A DNA stretch of 64,000 nt from Dasania sp. GY-MA-18 (GCF_024734385.1 NZ_JANHAP010000013.1:1-64000), one strand, 5' to 3'; shown: positions 28,870 through 38,469, counted from the first letter of the stretch. Notes: generated from the letters alone by a model not told the origin. Translations and numbers: made by a program.

Positions 28870-29031
28870 AAGTTATGCAATATTCCAGTCAAAAAATAAG
28901 GTGGGGCAAGTATAGCGTGATTTAAGCAAAAGGCGTTTTACTTTTTGGGGATTTTGCTTAACTATGGCCGTTATTGCAGTAGCAAGTGCTATGCTAACAA
29001 TTATATTTTAAGCGTCTTTTGGAGGCAGCCA

Positions 29032-29295
29032 GTGGCAAAGAAGCAGTTAAAAGAATACATAGAGCAACTCAATAGCTACATCAACGATAAAGACCTCAGC
29101 GAGCAAGAACAAGATGCCCTAGAGGGCCTAATTGACAATATAGAAATACGCCTGGATGAGCTAGAGGGGGAGGAGCACAGCGATACTTTATCCGAGCAAG
29201 TGGATGAGCTGGCCACCGCCTTTGAGGCTGAGCACCCGGTTTTAACCGGTGTATTAAAAGATATTATGGTGAAGCTGAGCAGCATGGGTGTGTAG
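29032..29295 (+). CDS. DUF4404-type small acidic protein
   Basis: An 87-residue, highly acidic helical protein: KKQLKEYIEQL, then LSEQEQDALEGLIDNIEIRLDELE and HPVLTGVLKDIMVKLSSMGV. The pattern matches the DUF4404 family, short proteins of unknown function found in many gammaproteobacteria. I use the GTG at 29032 because GGAGG lies six bases before it; the longer upstream frame would add 29 residues of unlikely sequence containing the promoter region. The GNAT gene follows 25 bases later. Confidence 0.78.
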   Translation: MAKKQLKEYIEQLNSYINDKDLSEQEQDALEGLIDNIEIRLDELEGEEHSDTLSEQVDELATAFEAEHPVLTGVLKDIMVKLSSMGV

Positions 29296-29319
29296 GGTAA
29301 GTCGCAGGGAGCTAGTAAG

Positions 29320-29778
29320 GTGAAAATTCAGTTGGCGCGCATAGATCAAAGTGATTTGGTGGCGCAAGGTGTTTACGATTTATTATCGGAGTTATTCCCC
29401 GCCGAGGCAGCTAACTATCCTTTAGCTAAACTGCAAAAGGCGGCATTTCAAGGCTTGCGCCCCGATGGTGGGCTGTGGTCGTTGCTGGCTTTTAATGAGC
29501 AAGAGCAAATGGTGGGCATGCTTAACCTCAGCCGTTGCGTGGCCATTTATGCTGGCGGTGAGTTTGGCGAAATAACGGAAATGTATGTGCGGCCCGATTA
29601 CCGTTCGCAAAAAATCGGCGAGCAATTAATAGCTAGAGCAAAACGCTTTGCCCAAGAAAAGGCCTGGCCAGTACTGGAGGTAGGGGCACCCGATGTGCCG
29701 CGCTGCCAGCGCACGGTAGATTTTTATCAAGCAAATGGCTTTGCTATGGTGGGGCCGCGCTTGGAACTTAGCCTGTAA
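29320..29778 (+). CDS. GNAT-family N-acetyltransferase
   Basis: A 152-residue GNAT fold. The acetyl-CoA-binding strand-loop-helix is EITEMYVRPDYRSQKIGEQLIARAKRFA (about 86-113, with the QKIGEQL turn standing for the usual Q/RxxGxG/A), and the last part VEVGAPDVPRCQRTVDFYQANGF holds the conserved Tyr. GTG is the start, with CAGGGAG upstream. The acceptor is unknown. The last 11 bases overlap the 3' end of a convergent membrane-protein gene. Confidence 0.85.
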   Translation: MKIQLARIDQSDLVAQGVYDLLSELFPAEAANYPLAKLQKAAFQGLRPDGGLWSLLAFNEQEQMVGMLNLSRCVAIYAGGEFGEITEMYVRPDYRSQKIGEQLIARAKRFAQEKAWPVLEVGAPDVPRCQRTVDFYQANGFAMVGPRLELSL

Positions 29779-30109
29779 TGCCGCTGCTTGCGGCATAATA
29801 AATAATGGGCAAAAACCCTAGCGCGATTAGCAGTATAAATACCAGCAAAGAAAACTCCCCGCGTACCTCACCACTAAAAAATGTTAAGCGCTTTTTACCT
29901 AGTGTGGGCTGATATAAAGCCTGCCACCACAGCACGCCTATATGCACTATGGCAATTAATATGGCCAGCGCAAAGGCAGTGGCCGTAAGCCTAAGCATGG
30001 GGTATTGCGGTATATGGGTAAAGGTAACAATCTCACCTACGCCAACTAGCGCGCAAACGCTAAGCACATAGTTGCGGGTTTGGCTGACCATTTCTAAGCG
30101 GGTTTTCAT
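29768..30109 (-). CDS. Uncharacterised three-helix membrane protein
   Basis: A 113-residue protein with three predicted transmembrane helices (about 15-33, 41-62 and 88-107) and a charged loop (LGKKRLTFFSGEVRGEF). No family is recognised. It lies 20 bases downstream of the branched-chain dehydrogenase E2 gene on the same strand and may be its transcriptional passenger. Its 3' end overlaps the convergent GNAT gene by 11 bases. Confidence 0.65.
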   Translation of the reverse strand: MKTRLEMVSQTRNYVLSVCALVGVGEIVTFTHIPQYPMLRLTATAFALAILIAIVHIGVLWWQALYQPTLGKKRLTFFSGEVRGEFSLLVFILLIALGFLPIIYYAASSGITG

Positions 30110-30128
30110 TTTATTGTTATTTTTTTAT

Positions 30129-31412
30129 TTAGGGGTTAATTAACATTTCGGGTTGTTCTAATAATTTTTTGATAGCCTGCACTAAGCTCGCGCCGTCATA
30201 ACCGTCCACTATTCTATGATCAAATGAGGCCGATAGATTCATTATAGACCGTATCGCTATGGCTTCGTCTACCACCACGGGGCGGCGTTGAATTTTATTA
30301 ATTGCAATAATGCAGGTTTCCGGTGCATTGATAATAGGAGTGGCGGCTATGCCCCCCAATTTCCCCAGGCTGCTAAGGGTAATGGTAGAGCCACTTAACT
30401 GCGAAGGTTTGATCTGGTGATTTCTGGCGGCATCGGCAAGTTGCTCTATACGGGCAGCGCACTCCCACATATCTAAACTTTGGCAGTCTTCTATTACGGG
30501 CACCATCAAGCCTTGGTCGGTCATGGTTGCTATGCCCATATGCACGGCTTGATACTCAGTTACTTCGTTGCTGTCGTTATTAAAATGGGCGTTGCAATGG
30601 GGGAATTGCGGCAGGCTTTTTAGCAGCGCCTGAATAATAAAAGGCAGCAAGGTGAGTTTGCTTTTGTGATGGCTATGCTGTTGGTTGAGTTGCTGGCGCA
30701 GTTGCTCTAACTGGCTGACGTCTACCTCTTCTACATAGCTGTAGTGGGGGATTTGCTGCGCCGCCTGCTGTAGTTTTTTGGCAATAATGCGGCGGGTGCC
30801 GGTCAGCGGGTAGCTTTTTTTGGGGGTGTTTGGTAACGCGTTACTCGCCGTTGTTTTGGTGCTGGCGGCAGTGGCGCTATTGGCTTTGGGTTCATGAATA
30901 AGGCGATCCAAGTCGCTGTGATTAATACGCCCCTTGGGGCCGCTGCCGCTAATGCTGTGCAAGTCTATATTATGTTGCCGCGCTCTTAAGCGCACCGAGG
31001 GGGAGGTTAATATAGCGCTGTCGTTTTGCTGGCTTGCGCTGCTCTCTGTAGTGGCGCTAGGGCTGACAGCTTGCTTATCGGCGGCGGCTGGCTGTGGTGT
31101 AGCAGCGGCTTGCGGTTTAGCGCTTGCTGCTGGCGTATCGGCTGTACTGGTGGCTGTGGCGCTGGCAGTGCCTTGGGTATCAAACAGCACTAACTCGCTG
31201 CCCACTGCTAATACTTCACCGGCCTGGCAGCCTAGTTTGACTACGGTGCCGCTAATGGGCGAGGTGGCTTCTATTACCGCTTTGTCGGTTTGCACATCGG
31301 CGATGTGTTGATCTTGGCTAACTTCATCGCCCACGGCGATATGCCAGGCCACAATTTCAGACTCCACTATGCCTTCGCCTAAGTCGGGCAGTTTGAAACT
31401 AAAGGTACTCAT
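30129..31412 (-). CDS. bkdB: Branched-chain 2-oxoacid dehydrogenase E2 (dihydrolipoyl transacylase)
   Basis: The core of the branched-chain 2-oxoacid dehydrogenase complex: transfers the acyl group to CoA. Domains in order: lipoyl (about 1-78, lipoyl-lysine K44 in QTDKAVIEA), an Ala/Thr/Pro-rich linker, a peripheral-subunit-binding domain (about 133-170, SPSVRLRARQHNIDLHSI), and the catalytic acyltransferase domain (about 195-425) with the active-site HRIVDG (H about 399). I chose ATG 31412, preceded by GAGG; the frame opens one codon earlier only at a TTG. Adjacent E1 genes make branched-chain rather than pyruvate specificity likely. Confidence 0.93.
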   Translation of the reverse strand: MSTFSFKLPDLGEGIVESEIVAWHIAVGDEVSQDQHIADVQTDKAVIEATSPISGTVVKLGCQAGEVLAVGSELVLFDTQGTASATATSTADTPAASAKPQAAATPQPAAADKQAVSPSATTESSASQQNDSAILTSPSVRLRARQHNIDLHSISGSGPKGRINHSDLDRLIHEPKANSATAASTKTTASNALPNTPKKSYPLTGTRRIIAKKLQQAAQQIPHYSYVEEVDVSQLEQLRQQLNQQHSHHKSKLTLLPFIIQALLKSLPQFPHCNAHFNNDSNEVTEYQAVHMGIATMTDQGLMVPVIEDCQSLDMWECAARIEQLADAARNHQIKPSQLSGSTITLSSLGKLGGIAATPIINAPETCIIAINKIQRRPVVVDEAIAIRSIMNLSASFDHRIVDGYDGASLVQAIKKLLEQPEMLINP

Positions 31413-31437
31413 CAACTAGCCTCCTCAATGCCGATGA

Positions 31438-32454
31438 TTAGCGATTCTCTAGGGTGCGTTGCAGGGCTTCGATAATGCGCTCTTGGCTGGGGAAATACTC
31501 CCACTCAAAGGCGTGGGGGTAGGGGGTGTCCCAGCCGGTCACGCGCTCTATGGGGGCCAGCAAATGCCAAAAGCATTCCTCTTGCACCTCGGCCACCAGC
31601 TCGGCGCCGTAGCCGCCGGTGCGGGTGGCCTCGTGTATCACCACGCAGCGGCCGGTTTTTTTTACCGAGTTGGCAATGGTGTTTAAGTCCAGTGGTACCA
31701 GGCTGCGCAGGTCTATGAGCTCGGCGTCTATGCCGCTTTGTTTAATGGCCGCGGCGGCCACATGTACCATGGTGCCGTAGGCCAGCACGGTCACGTCGTT
31801 GCCTGCTTGGCTGATGGTGGCCTGGCCTATGGGGATGCTGTAATGCTCCTCGGGTACTTCGCCCAAGGGGTGGTTGGCCCAGCTCACCGAAGGCTTGTTG
31901 TGGTCGCCATCAAAGGGGCCGTTGTAAATGCGTTTGGGTTCAAAAAATAATACCGGGTCGTCATCTTCTATGGCGCTAATCAGCAGGCCCTTGGCATCGT
32001 AGGGGTTGGAGGGCATGACGGTTTTTAAGCCGCAGACATGGGTGAATATACCCTCGGGGCTTTGCGAGTGGGTTTGGCCGCCGCGTATGCCGCCGCCGCA
32101 GGGGGTGCGTATGGTGACCGGTGCCCAAAACTCGCCGCCGCTGCGGTGGCGCAGCCGAGCCAGCTCGCTGACGATTTGGTCGAAGGCGGGGTAAATGTAA
32201 TCGGCAAACTGTATCTCTACCACGGGGCGCAGGCCGTTAACCCCCATGCCTATGGCGGTGGCGATAATGCCGCCTTCGGCTATGGGCATATCCAGCGAGC
32301 GGTGGGGGCCGTGTTTTTGGTACAGCCCCTCGGTGCAGCGAAACACGCCGCCAAAAAAGCCCACGTCTTCGCCCATAACCAGTACGCAGGGGTCTTGCGA
32401 CATTTTGATATCCAGGGCCGAGTTAATGGCCTGCACCATATTCATTTTACTCAT
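31438..32454 (-). CDS. bkdA2: Branched-chain 2-oxoacid dehydrogenase E1 beta
   Basis: The beta subunit of the thiamine-diphosphate-dependent decarboxylase E1. Seen motifs include MGEDVGFFGGVFRCTEGL, PIAEGGIIATAIGMGVNGL, EIQFADYIYPAFDQIV, RTPCGGGIRGG, HSQSPEG (the TPP-proximal histidine region) and VIHEATRTGGYG. Start ATG 32454 (MSKMNMV) overlaps the last codons of the E1 alpha gene by eight bases, a typical coupled arrangement; the frame is open upstream to 32520 but that part overlaps E1 alpha and is not homologous. 338 residues. Confidence 0.94.
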   Translation of the reverse strand: MSKMNMVQAINSALDIKMSQDPCVLVMGEDVGFFGGVFRCTEGLYQKHGPHRSLDMPIAEGGIIATAIGMGVNGLRPVVEIQFADYIYPAFDQIVSELARLRHRSGGEFWAPVTIRTPCGGGIRGGQTHSQSPEGIFTHVCGLKTVMPSNPYDAKGLLISAIEDDDPVLFFEPKRIYNGPFDGDHNKPSVSWANHPLGEVPEEHYSIPIGQATISQAGNDVTVLAYGTMVHVAAAAIKQSGIDAELIDLRSLVPLDLNTIANSVKKTGRCVVIHEATRTGGYGAELVAEVQEECFWHLLAPIERVTGWDTPYPHAFEWEYFPSQERIIEALQRTLENR

Positions 32455-33685
32455 GGCCGTGTTCCATTTTTTGACGTTGTATTTGCAGGTGTTGGGGTAA
32501 CTCTTTAAAAACATCATCAAACATAGAGCTCAGCGGCCAGTGTGGGCCTTCCTCCAGCGAGCCGTAGGATAGTGCCTCTTGCCAGTCGGCGGTCACGCTC
32601 TCTTTTAGTTCTTGTTGCAGTGCTAGGTGCTGCTCTTCGCTCCACTCCCCTAGGCTGATTAGATGATTTTTAAGGCGGGTAATGGGGTCGCCCAAGGGCC
32701 ATAGCTCGGCCTCTTTGGGGGAGCGATAGGCATCGGGGTTATCGCTGGTGGAGTGGCTGGCTACGCGGTAAGTAAACAGCTCTATAAAGGTGGGGCCGCC
32801 GCCATTGCGGGCTCGTTGGGCAGCCCATTGGGTCACGGCGTACACCGCTAAAAAATCGTTGCCGTCTACTCTGATGCCGGGTATGTGAAAACCCAGGCTG
32901 CGGGCGGCAAAGGTGGTGCCTGCCGAGGCGAAGGATTGCGGGGTGGAGATGGCCCACTGGTTGTTGACTACATTTAAAATCACCGGCGCTTGGTAGGTGG
33001 AGCTAAATTGCAGGGCGTGGTACACATCGGCTTCGGCGGTGCTGCCATCCCCCACCCAGGCGGCGGCGATGTGGTCTTCACCTTTGTAAGCCGAAGCCAT
33101 AGCCCAGCCCACAGCTTGGCAGTATTGGGTGGCGAGGTTGCCAGAGACAGTAAAAAAACCGCCTTCTTTCCAGCTGTATAGCACCGGTAGTTGTCTACCT
33201 TTTAGGTTATCGCGGGAGTTGGAGAGACACTGGCACATCATGTCTACCACCGGGTAGCCGCGGGCAAATAGCAGGCCTTGTTGTCGGTACGTGGGGAAGC
33301 ACATGTCTTGTTGATCTAAAGCCATGGCCTGCGCCACGGCCACGGCTTCTTCGCCGGTGCATTTTAAGTAAAAACATAATTTGCCCTGGCGTTGCATGGC
33401 GAACATGCGATCGTCAAAGGCGCGCACATGCATCATTTTTTTTAAGCCAAAACGCAATTTATCAGCGCTGAGCTGGGGGTGCCACTCACCCTTAGCTTTG
33501 TGGTCGTCGTCCAGCACCCGTACTAAACCATAAGCCATGTGACGTATGGCGTTGGGGTCTATCAGCGGCTCGGGTTTGCTGGAGGATTCAGGGCTGGGTA
33601 TATCGAGATAGGAAAAGTCGGGCTCTTCATCGGGCCGGAAAGGGGCTTTGGGTATATGCAAGCGACTGGTGAACTCTTGGGCCAT
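32447..33685 (-). CDS. bkdA1: Branched-chain 2-oxoacid dehydrogenase E1 alpha
   Basis: The alpha subunit of the E1 decarboxylase (412 residues), which binds thiamine diphosphate and magnesium through GDGSTAEADVYHALQFS ... VVNNQWAIS, the GDG(x)nNN motif (about 214-252). The sequence FYLKCTGEEAVAVAQAM and the phosphorylatable-serine loop region (YRVASHSTSDNP) resemble the Pseudomonas BkdA1 type. It is the first gene of the bkdA1-bkdA2-bkdB operon. A 169-base gap separates it from the divergent macrodomain gene; no Bkd regulator such as BkdR lies next to it. No dihydrolipoamide dehydrogenase (E3) gene follows. Confidence 0.94.
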   Translation of the reverse strand: MAQEFTSRLHIPKAPFRPDEEPDFSYLDIPSPESSSKPEPLIDPNAIRHMAYGLVRVLDDDHKAKGEWHPQLSADKLRFGLKKMMHVRAFDDRMFAMQRQGKLCFYLKCTGEEAVAVAQAMALDQQDMCFPTYRQQGLLFARGYPVVDMMCQCLSNSRDNLKGRQLPVLYSWKEGGFFTVSGNLATQYCQAVGWAMASAYKGEDHIAAAWVGDGSTAEADVYHALQFSSTYQAPVILNVVNNQWAISTPQSFASAGTTFAARSLGFHIPGIRVDGNDFLAVYAVTQWAAQRARNGGGPTFIELFTYRVASHSTSDNPDAYRSPKEAELWPLGDPITRLKNHLISLGEWSEEQHLALQQELKESVTADWQEALSYGSLEEGPHWPLSSMFDDVFKELPQHLQIQRQKMEHGHE

Positions 33686-33854
33686 GGCAACCTCGCAATA
33701 TCAGCTAACCTTTTTACTATAGCTCATGGCGCGCGGCTTACCGCTAAATTATTAAATGCAGCAGCCAAGTTTTAAATAGCTTATTAGACGGGTTTATAGG
33801 CTAAGCTACAGCTTGAAAGCAATAACTAAACTTACCTGGTTGTGGAGCAAGGCT

Positions 33855-34370
33855 ATGGCCAATATAGTGATACAGCTAGGTGATATTACCGAGCTGCCGG
33901 TAGATGCCATAGTCAATGCTGCTAATAACAGCTTGCTGGGTGGCGGCGGCGTTGATGGTGCTATACACAGGGCGGCGGGTCCGGGCTTGCTGGCAGAGTG
34001 CCAGGGCTTAGGTGGTTGTGAAACCGGCGCTGCCAAGCTTAGCCAGGCTTATGATTTGCCGTGCCGTTATGTAATACATACGGTGGGGCCGGTGTGGCAC
34101 GGCGGTGAGAAGAATGAGGCGGCGTTATTGCGCAGCTGTTATCAGCACAGCTTGGCGCTGGCGGATGAGCTGGGCTTGGCCAGCATTGCATTTCCCGCGA
34201 TTAGTTGTGGCGTTTATGGTTATCCACATACGCTGGCCTGCACTGAGGCTGTCACTGCCTTAAAGGCGTATTTCGCTAATAATAATTCTAGCCTGCAAGA
34301 GGTCTATTTAGTGGTCATGGACCCTAATTTGGCGGACTTGTACCAGCAGTTGCTGCGAGAGAGTGTGTAG
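33855..34370 (+). CDS. Macrodomain ADP-ribosyl hydrolase (YmdB-like)
   Basis: A 171-residue macrodomain that should hydrolyse O-acetyl-ADP-ribose or ADP-ribosyl-protein links. Ligand-binding motifs are clear: [34 protein letters not shown] broken over residues 9-42, with the GGGVDGAIH loop, and YVIHTVGP near 75 and [12 protein letters not shown] near 114. I chose ATG 33855 because GAGCAAGG lies upstream; a TTG at 33813 is unlikely. Divergent from the Bkd operon. Confidence 0.93.
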   Translation: MANIVIQLGDITELPVDAIVNAANNSLLGGGGVDGAIHRAAGPGLLAECQGLGGCETGAAKLSQAYDLPCRYVIHTVGPVWHGGEKNEAALLRSCYQHSLALADELGLASIAFPAISCGVYGYPHTLACTEAVTALKAYFANNNSSLQEVYLVVMDPNLADLYQQLLRESV

Positions 34371-34506
34371 GGCTTTAATAAAATGTTTCTTAGCCAAGAA
34401 TTTATCTTCTAAAATCAATACAATAGGCTACCTTTAAAAGACTATTGCGCTAATTTAACTGGCGCTTAAATAACTAATAACAATGAGACATCAGAGATAA
34501 ACGCCA

Positions 34507-36777
34507 ATGGAGCTATTGAATAACTGTCGTGAGTACGCCCACGGCTACTACAGTAATTTACTGGTAGCAGCCGAAAAAAAGTTGATCGATAGTTTGTTTG
34601 AGCACTCTGATGCCGCCAAGAGTAATGACGAACAGCGTTTCTATTACGAAGCCATGCAACTTTGCCGTAAAAACTCCGGCAGTATGCACGATGCCTTTAA
34701 TCAACAGCTCAATGATTGCTATCAACGCTTTAGCAATGGCGTAGTGGCTTCACAAACCCCGAAAGAGGCAGTGGATGAGCTGTCGCTGGTTAACACCCAA
34801 AAGCTGGAAGATGACCTAGCGATCTCGGTGATTGTTTCTAAATCGAATAGCCGCTATTCCGAGCCGTTATGGAAGCTAAATAAACGCCTGTCGGTATTGC
34901 GCAGTGGCACTCCGGTTTACGATGAGGACAACCCCTTTGCCCCGTCCATGGTGGGTGAGGCCTTGCAGGCCGCGGTCAATGCCCTAGGTTTAGAGAGTAA
35001 GGCTCGGCTGCTGGTTTATAAGCAATTGGGCAAATTATTTATTATTGGGTTTGAAAAGCCACTAAAGCAATTAAACGAGCAGCTATCAGCCAAGGGTATT
35101 TTGCCCAATCTTAAATTTTTGGCGCAGCAACAGGCTGATGGCGGCATGCCCAGCCCGCCAGTGTTGGCCGAGCCCGATCACGCCCATGAAAGCCCCGCCA
35201 GCATAGAAAATCAGCGCAAAATGTTTGAGGCCATACAGGCTATACAAGCCCAGCTGGGGCCGCGCACGCATACCGCTGGCGGTGTTAGCTTAGGGGGTAT
35301 AGCTACCGATGGTGATGGTAGCGCGGCGGCCTTTGGGCAAATGGATTACGCCTTAGCGCTAAGTGCTGTGCAGCAATCAAAAGAAGTTTTACAGGCGGTG
35401 ACGCAAAACCGCCCCATGCCTGCTGAGCAGGTAGAGAAAAAAGTTGTAGAGCAGTTATTAAAACAAGGTGATGAAAAATCACGCCATAAAATGACGGGCG
35501 CCGATGCCAATACGGTTGATTTAGTGGGGATGATTTTTCGCTATATTCTGGATGATGAAAACCTCAGCGATGCGGTTAAGTCATTGCTTAGCCATTTGCA
35601 TACCCCTTATCTTAAATTGGCGTTAATGGATAAAACCTTTATCGATAACTATGAGCACAGCGCCCGTATATTAATCAATAGCCTGGCTGATGTGGGTGGG
35701 CGTTGGGTAAAAGACGAGGACGATAAAACGGTACTGCCTAAAATACGCCTAGTAGTAGAGACCATATTAAAAGGCTTTGTTGATGACTACAGTATTTTTG
35801 ATCGCCTGTTAGAAGATTTTCAGCGTTTTAGGGAAAACCTAGAAAAACGCTCAAAAATGGTAGAAAAGCGCAACACCGAATCACAGCTGGGCATGGAGCG
35901 TTTGGAGTTGTCGCGCCATCGCGCCGAAGAAGAAGTGTTAGTGCGTTTTGAAAGTGGCGAGATAGATCAGCAAGCCGCCGCTATTTTACAAAAGCCTTGG
36001 ACTGACTTTTTAGCGTTTAACTTATTGCGCCACGGTGACGAGGGTAGTACTTGGCAATCGGCACTAAAAGTTGTTGATGCTGTGGTGTGGAGCATACAGA
36101 AAAAGCAAGCAGTCGATAACAAAGAAGATTTTCATCGCCGCCAGCATGAGTTTGAGGCCTCTATTAAAGAGGGCTTGCTGGCCATGGGTTATGACCCTGA
36201 AGCCTCTAAAGGCCTATTGCTGAGCTTACATGAGGCGCAAGAGCTGGCTTACCATCAATTGGTGTTAGACGGCAGCGCGGCTAAGGCCGAGCCGCAAAAA
36301 ACTAATGCGGCTAGCGAAGTAAGTGCGCCAAAAGCTGAGCCTGTGCCGGAAAGTGAAACTCAAAAATCCACTGAGCAGGAGCCGCCGCAAACAGCCATAC
36401 AGCGCCAACAAGCCAAAATGGCCCTTAAGGCCAAGTTGGCACCCGTAGCGGCGCGGGAAAAAGAGGCGCTGTCTGAAACCGAGCAGCAGCAGTTAGATGC
36501 CCTAAAAGATATTGCCTTTGGTACTTGGTTTGATTTTGTTCGTGAAGATGGCGGCCGCGATAGAATGAAGCTGGCCTGGTATAGCCGAGTCACCTCAAAT
36601 TATATGTTTGTTAATAATGCCGGGGTTAAGCAGGCGGTGATGACGTGTGTGGAGCTGGCCAAAGGCATGCAGGCGGGTACTATAGAGTTGGTGGTGTTGG
36701 AAAAGCGCAGTTTTATGGAGCGCGCCATAGGTGCTGTGTTTAATAAGTTAAAATCAAAGGCTCAGGTGACGGCTTAG
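34507..36777 (+). CDS. DUF1631-family protein
   Basis: A 756-residue cytoplasmic protein. The first 640 residues are mostly helical with long charged helices, and the pattern (AHGYYSNLLVAAEKKLIDSLF near the start, AVKSLLSHLHTPYLKLALMDKTF in the middle, LEDFQRFRENLEKRSKMVEKRN) matches DUF1631, often found in gammaproteobacteria. A low-complexity Ala/Pro/Glu linker (about 590-640) leads to a C-terminal beta-rich domain (about 660-755, FGTWFDFV and MKLAWYSRVTSNYMFVNNAG) that looks PilZ-like. The PilZ resemblance is inference. Monocistronic. Confidence 0.82.
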   Translation: MELLNNCREYAHGYYSNLLVAAEKKLIDSLFEHSDAAKSNDEQRFYYEAMQLCRKNSGSMHDAFNQQLNDCYQRFSNGVVASQTPKEAVDELSLVNTQKLEDDLAISVIVSKSNSRYSEPLWKLNKRLSVLRSGTPVYDEDNPFAPSMVGEALQAAVNALGLESKARLLVYKQLGKLFIIGFEKPLKQLNEQLSAKGILPNLKFLAQQQADGGMPSPPVLAEPDHAHESPASIENQRKMFEAIQAIQAQLGPRTHTAGGVSLGGIATDGDGSAAAFGQMDYALALSAVQQSKEVLQAVTQNRPMPAEQVEKKVVEQLLKQGDEKSRHKMTGADANTVDLVGMIFRYILDDENLSDAVKSLLSHLHTPYLKLALMDKTFIDNYEHSARILINSLADVGGRWVKDEDDKTVLPKIRLVVETILKGFVDDYSIFDRLLEDFQRFRENLEKRSKMVEKRNTESQLGMERLELSRHRAEEEVLVRFESGEIDQQAAAILQKPWTDFLAFNLLRHGDEGSTWQSALKVVDAVVWSIQKKQAVDNKEDFHRRQHEFEASIKEGLLAMGYDPEASKGLLLSLHEAQELAYHQLVLDGSAAKAEPQKTNAASEVSAPKAEPVPESETQKSTEQEPPQTAIQRQQAKMALKAKLAPVAAREKEALSETEQQQLDALKDIAFGTWFDFVREDGGRDRMKLAWYSRVTSNYMFVNNAGVKQAVMTCVELAKGMQAGTIELVVLEKRSFMERAIGAVFNKLKSKAQVTA

Positions 36778-36800
36778 GCAGTGCATGCTGAGTGTATAAA

Positions 36801-36848
36801 ACGCCACTCTTATTGATAAGCGGTTATTGATAAGCGTGGCGTTTTTTA
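36801..36848 (+). terminator. Terminator between DUF1631 and DUF3806 genes
   Basis: ACGCCAC/GTGGCGT (36801-36807 and 36836-36842) forms the stem and six T follow. The loop holds a short direct repeat TTATTGATAAG. It can serve the + strand gene and, through the T tract on the opposite strand, possibly the convergent one. Confidence 0.8.
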
Positions 36849-36857
36849 TTTTTGGCG

Positions 36858-37361
36858 TTAGGGCACAATAATCTGTTTTTTGATGGCGGTAACACTGGCG
36901 AGTGCTTTTTGGTAAATCTCTTCTATGTTGACCTCGGCACCGACTTCATAGCGCCGAGAAATCATGGTTATGGGAAATACCACATCGGGCTTGCCCGGCA
37001 CCGCTAAGGCGCGGCTGCGGCCATAGCGATCAATATAAATAGTCCAGCTCAGGCCTTCCTGTTCTTTGAGTATATTGCCCAAAACCACGCCCATGGCCTG
37101 TAAGATTGCGACTTGATCAGATTTGACGATTTTATCGTCTAACAGGCGCTGCATTAGGGCAAAATCATTGTCTTTTTTGCCGTTTAATTGGCGGCCAAAA
37201 TGTATCCTGGTGAGCTCGTCTATACGGTCGCGCTGGGCGGCCATAAAGGTTTGATCATTGACGGTAAGTGGCTCTTTGCGCCACTGCTGGGCCGAGCTGT
37301 TAAGGCTGAAACACAGGCCTAGGACCAAACAAAACAAAGTTAAGTAGTGATGTTTGTACAT
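36858..37361 (-). CDS. DUF3806-type periplasmic protein
   Basis: A 167-residue protein with a signal peptide (about 24 residues, ending NSSA before QQW). The later part fits DUF3806: LGNILKEQEGLSWTIYIDRYGRSRAL, then DVVFPITMISRRYEVGAEVNIEEIYQ. Function of this family is unknown. It sits between a convergent DUF1631 gene and a divergent dapA. Confidence 0.78.
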   Translation of the reverse strand: MYKHHYLTLFCLVLGLCFSLNSSAQQWRKEPLTVNDQTFMAAQRDRIDELTRIHFGRQLNGKKDNDFALMQRLLDDKIVKSDQVAILQAMGVVLGNILKEQEGLSWTIYIDRYGRSRALAVPGKPDVVFPITMISRRYEVGAEVNIEEIYQKALASVTAIKKQIIVP

Positions 37362-37569
37362 GGGATGCTCTCCTTTGTTAGGTTAGTTGGGCTTTGCTTG
37401 TGCTAGTTTAATCAAAAAAGCTACACTAGCGAGCTTTAATTGCCAGATATTGCGCTAATTTACCGCTTCTAGCTTGAGCTTGCTCTAGCCTGTCAGTACC
37501 ATAGCCCCTTATTTTATTTTGGCGTTTTGCAAACGGGTAATACGCCGGTACGACCTTCCGGAGAGATGT

Positions 37570-38445
37570 ATGATAGCGGGCAGTCTTGTTGCTCTAGTAA
37601 CCCCCTTTACCCCTAGCGGCGACGTTGATTGGGCGGCTCTAACAGATTTGCTAGACATGCATTTAGAGAAGGGCACGCACGGCATAGTAGCCGTAGGCAC
37701 CACCGGCGAATCCGCCACCCTAGATGTGCAAGAGCACTGCAAAGTGATACGCCATACTGTAGAGCATATTAATGGCCGTATCCCTGTTATTGCCGGTACC
37801 GGCGCCAATAGCACCCGCGAGGCCATAGAACTCACCGAATCTGCCAAGTCAGCCAAGGCCGACGCCTGCTTATTAGTGACCCCTTATTACAACAAGCCCA
37901 CCCAAGAGGGCATGTACCAGCACTTTAAAGCAGTGGCGGAGGCGGTAGCCATCCCCCAGATTTTATACAACGTGCCAGGCCGCACGGCCTGCGACATGCT
38001 TAACGACACGGTGCTGCGCCTGGCAGGTATTAGCAATATTATTGGCATTAAAGATGCCACCGGCGATGTGGCCCGCGGCATTGAACTTATTCAACGCTGT
38101 GGCGACCAACTGGCAGTTTATTCGGGTGATGACCCTACAGCCCTAGAGTTGATGCTTAATGGCGGCAAGGGCGATATTTCGGTAACCGCCAATGTGGCAC
38201 CTGCTGAAATGGCGCAAATGTGCGAGGCCGCGCTGAAGGGCGATGCTGAGTTGGCACGCCAAATCAACCAAAAAATTCAGCCCCTGCACGACAAGCTTTT
38301 TGTTGAGGCCAATCCCATACCGGTGAAGTGGGCTTTACATGAAATGGGCTTAATCGGTGAGACCCTGCGCCTACCGTTAACGGTAATGAGCAAAGAATTT
38401 GAGCCTGTGGTGCGCGTGGCCATGCAAGAGTCAGGCATTTTATAA
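37570..38445 (+). CDS. dapA: 4-hydroxy-tetrahydrodipicolinate synthase
   Basis: Condenses pyruvate with aspartate semialdehyde to start lysine and meso-diaminopimelate synthesis. The 291-residue TIM barrel has TTGESATLD (about 44-52), Y133 in LYNVPGRT and the Schiff-base lysine K161 in IGIKDATGD, at the same positions as in E. coli. I chose ATG 37570; a GGAGAG site lies eight bases upstream, and an in-frame extension from 37519 is unlikely. bamC follows 24 bases later, the usual gammaproteobacterial pairing. Confidence 0.97.
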   Translation: MIAGSLVALVTPFTPSGDVDWAALTDLLDMHLEKGTHGIVAVGTTGESATLDVQEHCKVIRHTVEHINGRIPVIAGTGANSTREAIELTESAKSAKADACLLVTPYYNKPTQEGMYQHFKAVAEAVAIPQILYNVPGRTACDMLNDTVLRLAGISNIIGIKDATGDVARGIELIQRCGDQLAVYSGDDPTALELMLNGGKGDISVTANVAPAEMAQMCEAALKGDAELARQINQKIQPLHDKLFVEANPIPVKWALHEMGLIGETLRLPLTVMSKEFEPVVRVAMQESGIL

Positions 38446-38469
38446 GTCCTTAAATACAGGTAATTAACG

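Noticed and set aside
32038-32508. 156-codon + strand frame opposite the bkdA2 gene
   Set aside because: It lies wholly inside the conserved E1 beta gene on the other strand and has a composition typical of antisense shadows.
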